A DNA stretch of 64,000 nucleotides, taken from positions 372,001 through 436,000 of the forward strand of contig CANMCX010000001.1 of NCBI GenBank assembly GCA_947496465.1, given 5' to 3'. Numbering within the stretch: position 1 is the stretch's first letter; each line of letters opens with the position of its first letter. Positions 41,891 through 50,689 of this stretch are shown here, piece after piece. The DNA comes from Marinifilum_A sediminis (GTDB lineage Bacteria > Bacteroidota > Bacteroidia > Bacteroidales > Marinifilaceae). A program made the translations under genes and the position numbers. The notes under the pieces are model-generated. The model had not been told where the DNA came from and searched no databases. It was given only the letters and a program-made list of their open reading frames with translations.

Positions 41891-43081
41891 TCATTTATTA
41901 TTGTATCTCTCGAATTCCTGTGTCGATCTCTCTACACAATCTTCCAATGACAATCCATTAAAGTAATTTCCGGTAAGATAAATACTTTCCTTTTCGGCAA
42001 GCCTTTTTATCTCCTCAATTCTTTTCCCATGTCCCAATTCCAAAACTGGCAATTGATGATTGGCTTCCTTGCTTTCTCCCAATTGTTCTACGCCCAATAA
42101 TTCAGACATAAATTGTTCCTGATTTTCCTTTGATCCATCCTTCTCTTCAAAATGGAAAGAGAATCCTCTTGATTCAGTATGTGACAACACATCGCGAGTT
42201 ACCATTGCCAAACAAGATCCCTGTAAAGGAATAATAAAAGATACCGGATCGAATGTTACTTGCTCTTTTGGCAACACAACTGTTCTTGAAGTGATATTTT
42301 TTGTCTGATATTCTTTTAGTAGAGTCGAAAGTTCTGAACTGACATTGCTAAGCATCTCACCAGCAGCTGTAGGAGCCACGGCAAATGCAATATCCTTGGC
42401 GGTAAATTCCATTCCCGAATCTGTTTTTACCTGATATTCCCCGTCTTTTATAATATCAGAAACTTTCTGATTGGATAGAACAGTCATGTTATCGGACTGC
42501 GTTAGGGCTTGCATAAAGCTTTGCATTCCCTTTTTAAGAACGAAGCTTTTAGGATGTTCTTTACTCTTGGTTTTTCTTCTTTTTAGGAAAAATTCAGCGG
42601 AGAAATCATCTGCTTTTTGCACGATTACCGCACTAAACATTCTATTAAATACTTTCTCATAATTCTTTTTTCCTACAATCTTTCCGAAGTATTCTTTTAC
42701 CGTTTTGCCATCGCGTTTCGAGAAAAACAAATTTGGACCAGAACATAACAGCTCAAATTTGTTTACTCTTGACATGATTTTTTCTTGCTTGTCGGTAAAC
42801 ACTTTCATGCCGATTTTATCGCGAGCAACAATATCCTTTTCCAATCCCGATTGTTGAATCAGTCGAATCAAATTGGTGTAAGTGGCATAAAAAGTATGCG
42901 CCCCCATTTCTACCCAGAAATCATTCTTATCATGATAGTAAGTATTCAGACAACCACCTATTCGGTTTTCGGCTTCCAAAACAAGAACTTTTTTACCCGA
43001 TTGGGCAACTTGATAGGCGAGGCTTAATCCGCTAATGCCTGCGCCTACAACAATCATGTCGTAAGATTCAGCTTGGGTCAT
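41891..43081 (-). CDS. Protoporphyrinogen oxidase-like FAD protein
   Basis: A 396-aa FAD-dependent oxidoreductase of the amine-oxidase/HemG-HemY type. N-terminal dinucleotide motif VVGAGISGLSLAYQVA, followed by VLEAENRIGGCLNTYY and the C-terminal GNYFNGLSLEDCVERS, which matches the FAD-contacting end of protoporphyrinogen oxidases. It may oxidise protoporphyrinogen IX to protoporphyrin IX in heme synthesis. The family also contains other oxidases, so the substrate is an inference. Slightly shorter than HemY of Bacillus (about 470 aa). Downstream gene of rhlE, 20 bp after it. Confidence 0.75.
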   Translation of the reverse strand: MTQAESYDMIVVGAGISGLSLAYQVAQSGKKVLVLEAENRIGGCLNTYYHDKNDFWVEMGAHTFYATYTNLIRLIQQSGLEKDIVARDKIGMKVFTDKQEKIMSRVNKFELLCSGPNLFFSKRDGKTVKEYFGKIVGKKNYEKVFNRMFSAVIVQKADDFSAEFFLKRRKTKSKEHPKSFVLKKGMQSFMQALTQSDNMTVLSNQKVSDIIKDGEYQVKTDSGMEFTAKDIAFAVAPTAAGEMLSNVSSELSTLLKEYQTKNITSRTVVLPKEQVTFDPVSFIIPLQGSCLAMVTRDVLSHTESRGFSFHFEEKDGSKENQEQFMSELLGVEQLGESKEANHQLPVLELGHGKRIEEIKRLAEKESIYLTGNYFNGLSLEDCVERSTQEFERYNNK

Positions 43082-43101
43082 ACTTGGTTAGTTTAGGCTT
43101 T

Positions 43102-44322
43102 CTATTTCTTATTATTGTCTCTTCTTTTTTTGAAGAACTTTCTTTTTCCTTTTGGTTTCGATTTTGAGTAAGTTTTTGGCTTGTAATCAGGAGCTTCTCC
43201 CAATTCAGCAGGAACCGGAATTTTATAAACTTCCGATTCAATCAAATCTTCAATCTTCTTAAAATCGTTTTGATCTTTCTGAGTAATAAATGTTAAAGCA
43301 ACACCTTCCGATTCTGCTCTGGCAGTTCTACCTACTCTGTGCACGTAATCTTCTGCATCATTTGGCACATCAAAATTGATTACCAAATCGATAGAATCGA
43401 TATCAATACCACGAGCAATAATATCAGTCGCAACTAAAATTTGATGCTTTCTGTTTTTAAACTCGCGCAACACCTCTTCTCTTTCATTCTGCTCCAAATC
43501 CGATTGAATTCCAGCAGCTCTGAATTTATGCTTTTTTAGATCTTTTGCAATCGCTTTCACATTCACTTTCGTAGATGAAAAAATGATTACACTCTTCAAA
43601 TCCTTACCTTCTAACAGGTGATTGATCAAAGGAATTTTTTGGTTTTCATGCAACATATAAGCTGCTTGCAAAACTCCTTCTGCAGGTTTCGAAATGGCAA
43701 TATTAATGCTTTCTGGTTCTTCCAATATCTCTTCTGCCAATTCCCTAATTTTAGGAGGCATAGTAGCCGAAAACATCAAATTCTGACGCTCTTTTGGCAG
43801 ATGGCTTACAATTTGCATCAAATCTTCAAAAAAGCCCATATCCAGCATGCGATCCGCCTCATCCAAGATCAAATGTTTCAATTTCGAGGTATCAACATAT
43901 CCCAAATTCAGGTGAGAAATCATTCTACCTGGTGTGGCAATTACCACATCAGCACCTTCCATTAAGCCTTTTTTCTGCTGATCCCAAACCGATGAATCAC
44001 CACCTCCGTAAACCGAAAGTGAGGTTACCGATACAAAATATCCGAAACCTTCCATTTGTTGATCAATCTGCATTGCCAATTCCCTCGTAGGCACCAATAT
44101 AAGTGTACTAAATCCTTCAATTTTATTTTTTTGGATATTGTCCATTACTGGTAACAAATAGGCAGCAGTTTTCCCTGTTCCTGTTTGTGCACAGACGATC
44201 ATGTCTTTATTGTCGATGATCTTAGGTATGGATAGTTCCTGAACTGGTGATGGTGTTTCGAAGCCCATGGCATCCAAACCATCCATTATTTCAGGAGAAA
44301 AGTCAAATTCAGAAAATTTCAA
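43102..44322 (-). CDS. rhlE: DEAD-box RNA helicase, RhlE type
   Basis: A 406-aa ATP-dependent RNA helicase for rRNA/ribosome assembly or mRNA remodelling. Motifs: Q-motif Gln in TPSPVQELS, Walker A AQTGTGKTAAYLLP, DEAD in LILDEADRMLDMGFF, SAT in LMFSATMP, motif VI HRVGRTAR. Lys/Arg-rich tail (YKPKTYSKSKPKGKRKFFKKRR), as in RhlE. The start is a TTG codon (44320-44322). The next ATG is 12 codons later and would remove the Q-motif region, so TTG is preferred. Confidence 0.95.
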   Translation of the reverse strand: MKFSEFDFSPEIMDGLDAMGFETPSPVQELSIPKIIDNKDMIVCAQTGTGKTAAYLLPVMDNIQKNKIEGFSTLILVPTRELAMQIDQQMEGFGYFVSVTSLSVYGGGDSSVWDQQKKGLMEGADVVIATPGRMISHLNLGYVDTSKLKHLILDEADRMLDMGFFEDLMQIVSHLPKERQNLMFSATMPPKIRELAEEILEEPESINIAISKPAEGVLQAAYMLHENQKIPLINHLLEGKDLKSVIIFSSTKVNVKAIAKDLKKHKFRAAGIQSDLEQNEREEVLREFKNRKHQILVATDIIARGIDIDSIDLVINFDVPNDAEDYVHRVGRTARAESEGVALTFITQKDQNDFKKIEDLIESEVYKIPVPAELGEAPDYKPKTYSKSKPKGKRKFFKKRRDNNKK

Positions 44323-44403
44323 CTAGTTTCGATTTTAAAATTAATATTGGAGAGACATAGAATGCTCTCCCTATAAAACGACATTGAAGATACGAAAAAG
44401 TAT

Positions 44404-45591
44404 CTACTCAACATACAATACCAATCCTTTAAGATATTCTCCTTCGGGATGGAATATATTAACAGGATGATCGGCTGGTTGAGTTAACTGATGCAAAACA
44501 CGAACAGTTCTACCAGCATTTGCAGCAGCTACGAAAACTGTTTTTCTAAAGTCTTCCTTACTAACAGCTTGTGAGCAAGAAAAAGTAAATAGAATTCCTC
44601 CTGGCTTAATCTGCTCAAAACCTTTTCTATTTAATCTCTTATATCCTTTCAAGGCATTATCCAACACTTTTTTATGCTTTGCAAATGCCGGTGGATCCAA
44701 TACAATTAAATCATATTTCTGCGAGGTTTCGTCCATATATTTAAAGGCATCTTCGGCAAAAGCGTCATGACGATTATCACCAGGAAAATTCATCTCTACG
44801 TTCTCCTTTGTGATCTCAATAGCTCTTGCAGAACTATCAACCGAGTGAACCAATTCAGCGCCTCCACGCATTGCGTAGAACGAAAATCCACCTGTATAGC
44901 AAAACATATTTAATACAGAGCGACCTTTTGAATAGTGTTCCAATAAACTTCTATTCTCTCTTTGATCGATAAAAAATCCTGTTTTTTGACCTTTCAACCA
45001 ATCTACATTGAATTTTAATCCATTCTCGAGAGCTGTGAATGATTCTGTTTCACCGAATAAATATCCATTTTCAGGCTCAATTCCCGATTTAAATGGAATG
45101 GTACCTTCCGATTTATCGAAAACAGCTTTTAAATCAGCTCCAAAAATAGTTTGTAAAGCTTCAGCAATTTCCTCTCTGTGCAAATACATTCCTACCGAAT
45201 GGCACTGTATAACAGCTGTTCCAGCATAAAAATCAATAATTAATCCTGGTAATCCGTCTCCTTCACCATGCACCAATCTAAATACATTGTTATTTTCGTT
45301 TCCGTACAGATCAATTGCCTTACGCAGATCGCAAGCCGATTTTATTTTCTCAATCCAATAATCCAGATTAATTTCTCTCTCTTCGAAAGACAAAATTCTT
45401 ACAACTATAGATCCAATTGCAATATGTCCTACAGCCAAGAACTCATCTTGAGCATCGTAAACCGAAACCAAGTCTCCTTCCTCTAATCCTTCATCTACTC
45501 TACTAACAGCACCCGAAAAAATCCAAGGATGAAAACGTTTAATAGAATGTTCCTTTCCTTTTTTTAGGTATACTTTAGGATAATTTATCAT
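44404..45591 (-). CDS. rlmI: 23S rRNA (cytosine-C5)-methyltransferase RlmI
   Basis: A 395-aa SAM-dependent methylase with an N-terminal PUA domain (about 1-75), a central EEHEE linker, and a Rossmann methylase domain (about 190-395). Motifs: SAM loop MFCYTGGFSFYAMRGG, catalytic DPPAFAKHKK, and the second Cys in TFSCSQAVS. Matches RlmI (modifies C1962 of 23S rRNA in E. coli). The target base is inferred from homology. Monocistronic. Confidence 0.93.
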   Translation of the reverse strand: MINYPKVYLKKGKEHSIKRFHPWIFSGAVSRVDEGLEEGDLVSVYDAQDEFLAVGHIAIGSIVVRILSFEEREINLDYWIEKIKSACDLRKAIDLYGNENNNVFRLVHGEGDGLPGLIIDFYAGTAVIQCHSVGMYLHREEIAEALQTIFGADLKAVFDKSEGTIPFKSGIEPENGYLFGETESFTALENGLKFNVDWLKGQKTGFFIDQRENRSLLEHYSKGRSVLNMFCYTGGFSFYAMRGGAELVHSVDSSARAIEITKENVEMNFPGDNRHDAFAEDAFKYMDETSQKYDLIVLDPPAFAKHKKVLDNALKGYKRLNRKGFEQIKPGGILFTFSCSQAVSKEDFRKTVFVAAANAGRTVRVLHQLTQPADHPVNIFHPEGEYLKGLVLYVE

Positions 45592-45687
45592 GTGGTAATG
45601 TATTTTATTCTGATCAAGTTGAAATACAAAGAAAATTGCATTTCATTAATTCGAATCCCCTTTTTACTATAGGAATTTACTTCGATT

Positions 45688-46278
45688 CTACTCTTCTGAT
45701 TTTGAAGCCTTCAATTTTTCAAAAATCTTTAAAGAAACCCACGCATCGGTAGCAGCATATCTCAATTGTCCCGGGCTCAATTCTGAAGCTTCCCAATTGG
45801 ATACTTGCTGACGTTTAGAAATTCTGAAATTTAAAACTATGGCTGATAATTTCTTTAATGAAAAACTCTCAATTCCAAAGTTTGAAACGTAATCTTGTAA
45901 TTCTAGAAATCCATTGGCATCAAAATCGTTCAGCTTTTGCAAGCCACGAATATCATCTTTTATAGCTGCGCCAACTTTCATAATTTCCGGATCTTTTAGT
46001 AAATCCGTCAATTCAGAGGGAAGACCAATCTTATTAATTCTAAAAAGAAAAGTTTTTGAATTTGCAGCCAACTGCAATAATGCAACATCGTTTACCTTCC
46101 CTTTCTTAAAGGACGGTCGGGTTTCTGTATCGAAACCAAGTATATCATACTTTTTTAAGTATTGCACTGCCTCCATCAGATCTTCATATTGATCAATCAA
46201 TATAATTTCACCTTCGAAAGCCTTTAGTGGCATTTTATTCGCTTCTTCGCTCGTAATTGATTTTTGAAATGGCAACAT
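45688..46278 (-). CDS. DEDDy 3'-5' exonuclease domain protein
   Basis: A 196-aa exonuclease of the RNase D/Werner family. Exo I: LGFDTETRPSF; Exo II: GAAIKDDIRGL; Exo III: YAATDAWVSLKIF (Tyr-Asp spacing of DEDDy). Four catalytic acids are present. The substrate (RNA or DNA) is not evident. Lacks the HRDC of RNase D. It is 40 bp downstream of the DUF5063 gene on the same strand, so probably co-transcribed with it. Confidence 0.92.
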   Translation of the reverse strand: MLPFQKSITSEEANKMPLKAFEGEIILIDQYEDLMEAVQYLKKYDILGFDTETRPSFKKGKVNDVALLQLAANSKTFLFRINKIGLPSELTDLLKDPEIMKVGAAIKDDIRGLQKLNDFDANGFLELQDYVSNFGIESFSLKKLSAIVLNFRISKRQQVSNWEASELSPGQLRYAATDAWVSLKIFEKLKASKSEE

Positions 46279-46318
46279 TTATAACTCTTTTTCTTGGGAA
46301 ATTTGTCTATTCCCTTGA

Positions 46319-46945
46319 TTACTCATTCTCCTCACCCCATTCTCTCTGACGCTGCGAGAAAATAGATCCACTCATGTCAATATTATCTACATTTGAGGCA
46401 GAGATATTATCATCATCTCTTAAACTCTCCTTGTCGGCAACCAATCGGTGAATCGATCTAAGTGTATTCACTAATTTTTGTCCCCAATATTGATAAAAAT
46501 GGTTGTTTAAATCCCAAAGTGAATCGTTCATCACTTCAAGTGTTCCTATTTTATAGGATGTTATAAAATCCTTAAGATCCTGATAAATATCGGCAAAATT
46601 TTCAGAAATAGAAGAAACCAATGGTGTATCGCTGTACTCCATATCATCTTCGAACACTTCTAAAAATTCATTGTGAGCTCCCATTCTTGTTTTTACTGAT
46701 GAATGAATAAACTCCCAATCGGATTCGGTTACAAACTTTTCAACTTCCTCGTCTAGCTCGACCTCATTTTTAGGCAACATACTTGCCTTAAGATATAATA
46801 ATGGTAATATTTTTTGAGCCGTTTCAACAAACTCCAGCTTTTCAACTTTAGCAGAATTTTCGACCAACAAACAAAACTCATTTGCTACCGTTACAAACTC
46901 AATTACATTTTTAGAATATACTACGTGTTCAAATTTATCTTCCAT
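46319..46945 (-). CDS. DUF5063 domain protein
   Basis: A 208-aa acidic, all-helical cytoplasmic protein, mostly DUF5063. Typical segments: SAKVEKLEFVETAQKILPLLYLKA, and NDSLWDLNNHFYQYWGQKLVNTLRSIHRLV. No motif suggests an activity. Very commonly found in Bacteroidota. Start ATG at 46943-46945 with a TACTTTTG box 24 nt upstream. Confidence 0.82.
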   Translation of the reverse strand: MEDKFEHVVYSKNVIEFVTVANEFCLLVENSAKVEKLEFVETAQKILPLLYLKASMLPKNEVELDEEVEKFVTESDWEFIHSSVKTRMGAHNEFLEVFEDDMEYSDTPLVSSISENFADIYQDLKDFITSYKIGTLEVMNDSLWDLNNHFYQYWGQKLVNTLRSIHRLVADKESLRDDDNISASNVDNIDMSGSIFSQRQREWGEENE

Positions 46946-46968
46946 CTCTATGTTTTCCTATAACCTTG

Positions 46969-46976
46969 CAAAAGTA
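46969..46976 (-). promoter_or_regulatory. Candidate -7 element for the DUF5063 gene
   Basis: The minus strand reads TACTTTTG followed by C, an exact match to TAnnTTTG, 24 nt upstream of the DUF5063 ATG. No clear -33 box at normal distance. Confidence 0.4.
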
Positions 46977-47050
46977 ACAAGATTTTATGAATATAAGAGC
47001 TGACACGCCGGAATTCAACAAAAACCATCTCACTATCACTTACTTTTACA

Positions 47051-48958
47051 TCAGGAATGAATCCATTTTATTTGATTGCCATCTACACTTTCAACTTCTT
47101 CGTTATCCTTTAAAAAGCGAATCACTTCCAAAACTTTATCATCTGGATAGGATAGTGCTTTTACAATCTCATTCACTTCAACACTCTTTTTATCTATCAG
47201 TTTAATTATATCATTATAAATTGCCTTAAACTCCTCTTTTTTCAATCCTTCATCCTCTTTCGATTTACAGATATCGCACTTACCACATTCAGGAGCTTGT
47301 CCTTGTCCGAAATACTCTAATAAAAATTTTGATCTGCAAATATTTTCCGTTTCGGCATAATGGATTACCGAATGTATCTTTTTTTCAAGATTATCTTTCC
47401 GCTTATCGTAAACATCCTTTGTAATCTTTATAAAATTGGTTGGCAATCGCTCTTGTGTAAATATTATAAAAGGTGTCTTTTTTCGAGGAATATAATTGAT
47501 GATTTTGTGACGAGACAATTCTTTAAGATATTCAATTATCAGTTCCTTTTTAATTTTTGTTCTACTTGCCAACGAATCAAAATTGATAGGCACATAATCA
47601 GTAAATAAACCTGTAAAAGACCGCAGCAATAGTTTTATAAAGGCATCAAAATCCTTATTGTTCACCTGAAACTTATACAACTCATCTCTATGAACTACAA
47701 AGTGAATTCTGGATTCATGTTCCAAATCATCAGTTAACTCTAGATAACCAGCACGCTGCAATATCTTTAATGCATTGAATGCCTGTAGCACATTAAATTT
47801 AAAGTTCTGACAAAATAAGCCTAAGTCAAAATCAAAAACAGCATCTTTTCCTGCTCCTTCGGCAACTTGTAAAAAATTCCCTAAAGCCTGATAAACCCGA
47901 ATTATCATTTCCTTTTTAGGGAAAGCAGTCGTTATTCTCTTTAAAAGTTGAACTCTATCCGGATTCGAATACAAAAGAACAGCAAATGCCTTTTTACCAT
48001 CTCTTCCAGCTCTACCCGCTTCCTGAAAATAGGCTTCCAAAGAATCGGGTAAGTCCATGTGTACAACTGTTCTTACATCAGCTTTATCAATTCCCATTCC
48101 AAAAGCATTGGTGGCAACCATAACCTGAACTGTGCCTTTTCGCCAGCGCTCCTGTCTAAAATCTTTTACCTCATTTCGCAATCCCGCATGATAAAATTCC
48201 GCTTTAATTCTATTGTTCTTTAAGAATTCTGCAATCTCTTTGCATTTTTTCCTGCTGCGAACATATACAACCGAACTTCCTTTTTGCTTGCTTAATATTT
48301 TTAAAAGATATCTGTTTTTATCTTCGGTTTCACGAACCAGATAAATCAAATTCTTACGCTCAAAACTCTTACGAAAGACATTTTTCTCAGAAAAACCCAA
48401 TCTTTCCTGAATATCATCTACTACATCAGTGGTTGCTGTTGCTGTTAATGCCAAAATTGGAACATCAGGAAGTAATTCTCTTAATTCTGCTATTTTTAAA
48501 TAGGATGGTCTAAAATCATATCCCCATTGCGAAATACAGTGCGATTCATCAACTGCGATGAGACAGACATTCATCTGAACTGCCTTTTTTCGAAACAAAT
48601 CAGAACCAATTCTCTCCGGAGATATGTACAGAAATTTCACATTTCCAAACAAACATTTGTCAAGAATGATCTGAATTTCTTTACTGCTAAGACCAGAATA
48701 TAACAATTCCGCCTTTATTCCTTTTTCTTTTAAATTAAGAACCTGATCCTTCATTAAAGCAATCAGAGGCGAAACCACAATACAAATCCCTTCGGTTGCC
48801 ATAGTTGGAACCTGAAAAGTAAGAGATTTACCTCCTCCTGTTGGCATTAATCCTAATGTATCTTTCCCTTCAGAAACAGATTTAATAATCTCATCCTGCA
48901 AAGGTCTAAACTCAGAATACCCCCAATATTTTTTTAGAATCTCGTTAAAACGATCCAT
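47051..48958 (-). CDS. recQ: ATP-dependent DNA helicase RecQ, second paralogue
   Basis: A 635-aa RecQ-family helicase, distinct from the 13505-15616 enzyme. Helicase core: Walker A PTGGGKS, DESH (AVDESHCIS) instead of DEAH, and QEAGRAGRDGK motif VI. Zinc-binding Cys cluster in CRSKFLLEYFGQGQ and CGKCDICK, then a shorter C-terminal region with no clear HRDC domain. The start is the ATG at 48956-48958 (MDRFNEILKKYWGYSEF). A TTG at 49009 would add 17 poorly conserved residues. Its role beside the first RecQ is unknown. Confidence 0.94.
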   Translation of the reverse strand: MDRFNEILKKYWGYSEFRPLQDEIIKSVSEGKDTLGLMPTGGGKSLTFQVPTMATEGICIVVSPLIALMKDQVLNLKEKGIKAELLYSGLSSKEIQIILDKCLFGNVKFLYISPERIGSDLFRKKAVQMNVCLIAVDESHCISQWGYDFRPSYLKIAELRELLPDVPILALTATATTDVVDDIQERLGFSEKNVFRKSFERKNLIYLVRETEDKNRYLLKILSKQKGSSVVYVRSRKKCKEIAEFLKNNRIKAEFYHAGLRNEVKDFRQERWRKGTVQVMVATNAFGMGIDKADVRTVVHMDLPDSLEAYFQEAGRAGRDGKKAFAVLLYSNPDRVQLLKRITTAFPKKEMIIRVYQALGNFLQVAEGAGKDAVFDFDLGLFCQNFKFNVLQAFNALKILQRAGYLELTDDLEHESRIHFVVHRDELYKFQVNNKDFDAFIKLLLRSFTGLFTDYVPINFDSLASRTKIKKELIIEYLKELSRHKIINYIPRKKTPFIIFTQERLPTNFIKITKDVYDKRKDNLEKKIHSVIHYAETENICRSKFLLEYFGQGQAPECGKCDICKSKEDEGLKKEEFKAIYNDIIKLIDKKSVEVNEIVKALSYPDDKVLEVIRFLKDNEEVESVDGNQIKWIHS

Positions 48959-49137
48959 ATTATTATCAGACAATGAATTTGACTTAAAATTGATATTTAT
49001 GACAGACAAAAAACAAATTAAAAATAGTAACTTTTATAAGGAAATGCGTAATTAACACTTTTTAGAATTTTAATAAAGTTCTATTCCGCTATTTTTTTGT
49101 AATTTCGCATGCAATTTAAATCTAAAATTATTGCATA

Positions 49138-50607
49138 ATGTCATTCGTATCTGATAAAATTATTTCTGACGGTCTAACGTTTGATGACGTTCTTTTGGTT
49201 CCTTCTTATTCTGAAGTACTTCCACGAGACGTGAGTTTAAAAACAAAATTCTCTCGTTCAATTACGCTTAACGCTCCAATGGTATCTGCTGCGATGGATA
49301 CTGTTACTGAATCGGCTCTTGCAATTTCAATTGCTCGTGAAGGTGGTATTGGTGTAATTCACAAGAACATGAGTATTAAATCTCAGGCTAAACAGGTTTT
49401 AACTGTTAAAAGAGCTGAGAATGGTATGATTTACGATCCAATTACAATTGCTCCGTACAAAACAGTGCAAGATGCGCTTGCATTGATGAAGGAATTTAAA
49501 ATTGGTGGCATTCCAGTTGTTGACAATGATAAATCTCTTTTGGGTATTGTTACCAATCGTGATTTGCGTTTCGAACTGGATATGGATCGTCCTATTTCAG
49601 AGGTAATGACAAGTGAAAACATTGTTACCACTTCTGATTCTACAGACCTGGAAAAAGCAGCGGAAATTCTTCAAGCTTATAAAATTGAAAAACTTCCTGT
49701 TGTTGATTCAAAAAACAAATTAATTGGCTTGGTTACATACAAAGACATTACCAAGGCTAAAGACAAACCATTGGCTTGTAAAGATGAAAAAGGTAGACTT
49801 CGTGTAGCTGCTGCTGTTGGTGTTGCTGGAGATACTCTAGAAAGAATTGAAGCTTTGGTTCAAGCAAGTGCAGATGCAATTATCATCGATACAGCTCACG
49901 GTCATTCGAAAGGTGTGGTTCAGGTTTTAAAAACTGCTAAGAAAATGTTTCCTGACATGCAATTTATTGTTGGTAACATTGCTACTCCTGAAGCTGCTTT
50001 AATGTTAGTTGAAGCTGGTGCTGATGGTGTTAAAGTAGGTATCGGACCGGGATCAATTTGTACCACTCGTGTTATTGCTGGTGTTGGTGTTCCTCAGTTG
50101 AGCGCTATTTATGAAGTTTCAAAAGCATTAAAAGGAACAGGTGTTCCAGTAATTGCTGATGGTGGTCTTCGTTACTCTGGTGATATTGTAAAAGCTATTG
50201 CAGCTGGTGCTGACAGTATTATGGCTGGATCATTACTTGCGGGTGTTGAGGAATCTCCAGGAGAAACTATCATTTACAATGGTCGTAAGTTCAAATCATA
50301 CCGAGGTATGGGTTCTGTTGAAGCGATGCAACAAGGTTCAAAAGATCGTTACTTCCAAGATGCTGAAGATGATATCAAAAAATTAGTTCCTGAAGGAATT
50401 GTTGCAAGAGTCCCATATAAAGGTACTCTTTACGAAGTAATTTACCAGTTAATTGGTGGATTAAGAGCAGGTATGGGCTATTGTGGTTCGGCTAATATCG
50501 AACAATTACACAATGCCAAATTTGTAAAAATTACTGCTTCAGGTATGGCTGAAAGTCATCCTCACGATGTTGCAATTACTCGTGAAGCTCCAAACTATAG
50601 TAGATAA
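49138..50607 (+). CDS. guaB: IMP dehydrogenase GuaB
   Basis: A 489-aa NAD-dependent enzyme converting IMP to XMP, the rate-limiting step of GTP synthesis. TIM barrel with the catalytic Cys308 in GPGSICTTR and nucleotide loop GSLLAGVEESPGE. The two CBS domains, about 93-209, are inserted as usual. Full length. A possible promoter lies at TAATTTCG (49100-49107, one mismatch). A strong terminator separates it from the foldase genes. Confidence 0.97.
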   Translation: MSFVSDKIISDGLTFDDVLLVPSYSEVLPRDVSLKTKFSRSITLNAPMVSAAMDTVTESALAISIAREGGIGVIHKNMSIKSQAKQVLTVKRAENGMIYDPITIAPYKTVQDALALMKEFKIGGIPVVDNDKSLLGIVTNRDLRFELDMDRPISEVMTSENIVTTSDSTDLEKAAEILQAYKIEKLPVVDSKNKLIGLVTYKDITKAKDKPLACKDEKGRLRVAAAVGVAGDTLERIEALVQASADAIIIDTAHGHSKGVVQVLKTAKKMFPDMQFIVGNIATPEAALMLVEAGADGVKVGIGPGSICTTRVIAGVGVPQLSAIYEVSKALKGTGVPVIADGGLRYSGDIVKAIAAGADSIMAGSLLAGVEESPGETIIYNGRKFKSYRGMGSVEAMQQGSKDRYFQDAEDDIKKLVPEGIVARVPYKGTLYEVIYQLIGGLRAGMGYCGSANIEQLHNAKFVKITASGMAESHPHDVAITREAPNYSR

Positions 50608-50624
50608 TTACATCTAATATTTTC

Positions 50625-50650
50625 AGGTAACCCGTATTTTCGGGTTACCT
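50625..50650 (+). terminator. Intrinsic terminator of guaB
   Basis: A 10-bp perfect stem AGGTAACCCG/CGGGTTACCT, 6-nt loop, eight T. It makes guaB separate from the foldase cluster that follows. Confidence 0.92.
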
Positions 50651-50689
50651 TTTTTTTTAAGATCATTGCATTTTATTTAATACCGTTGA

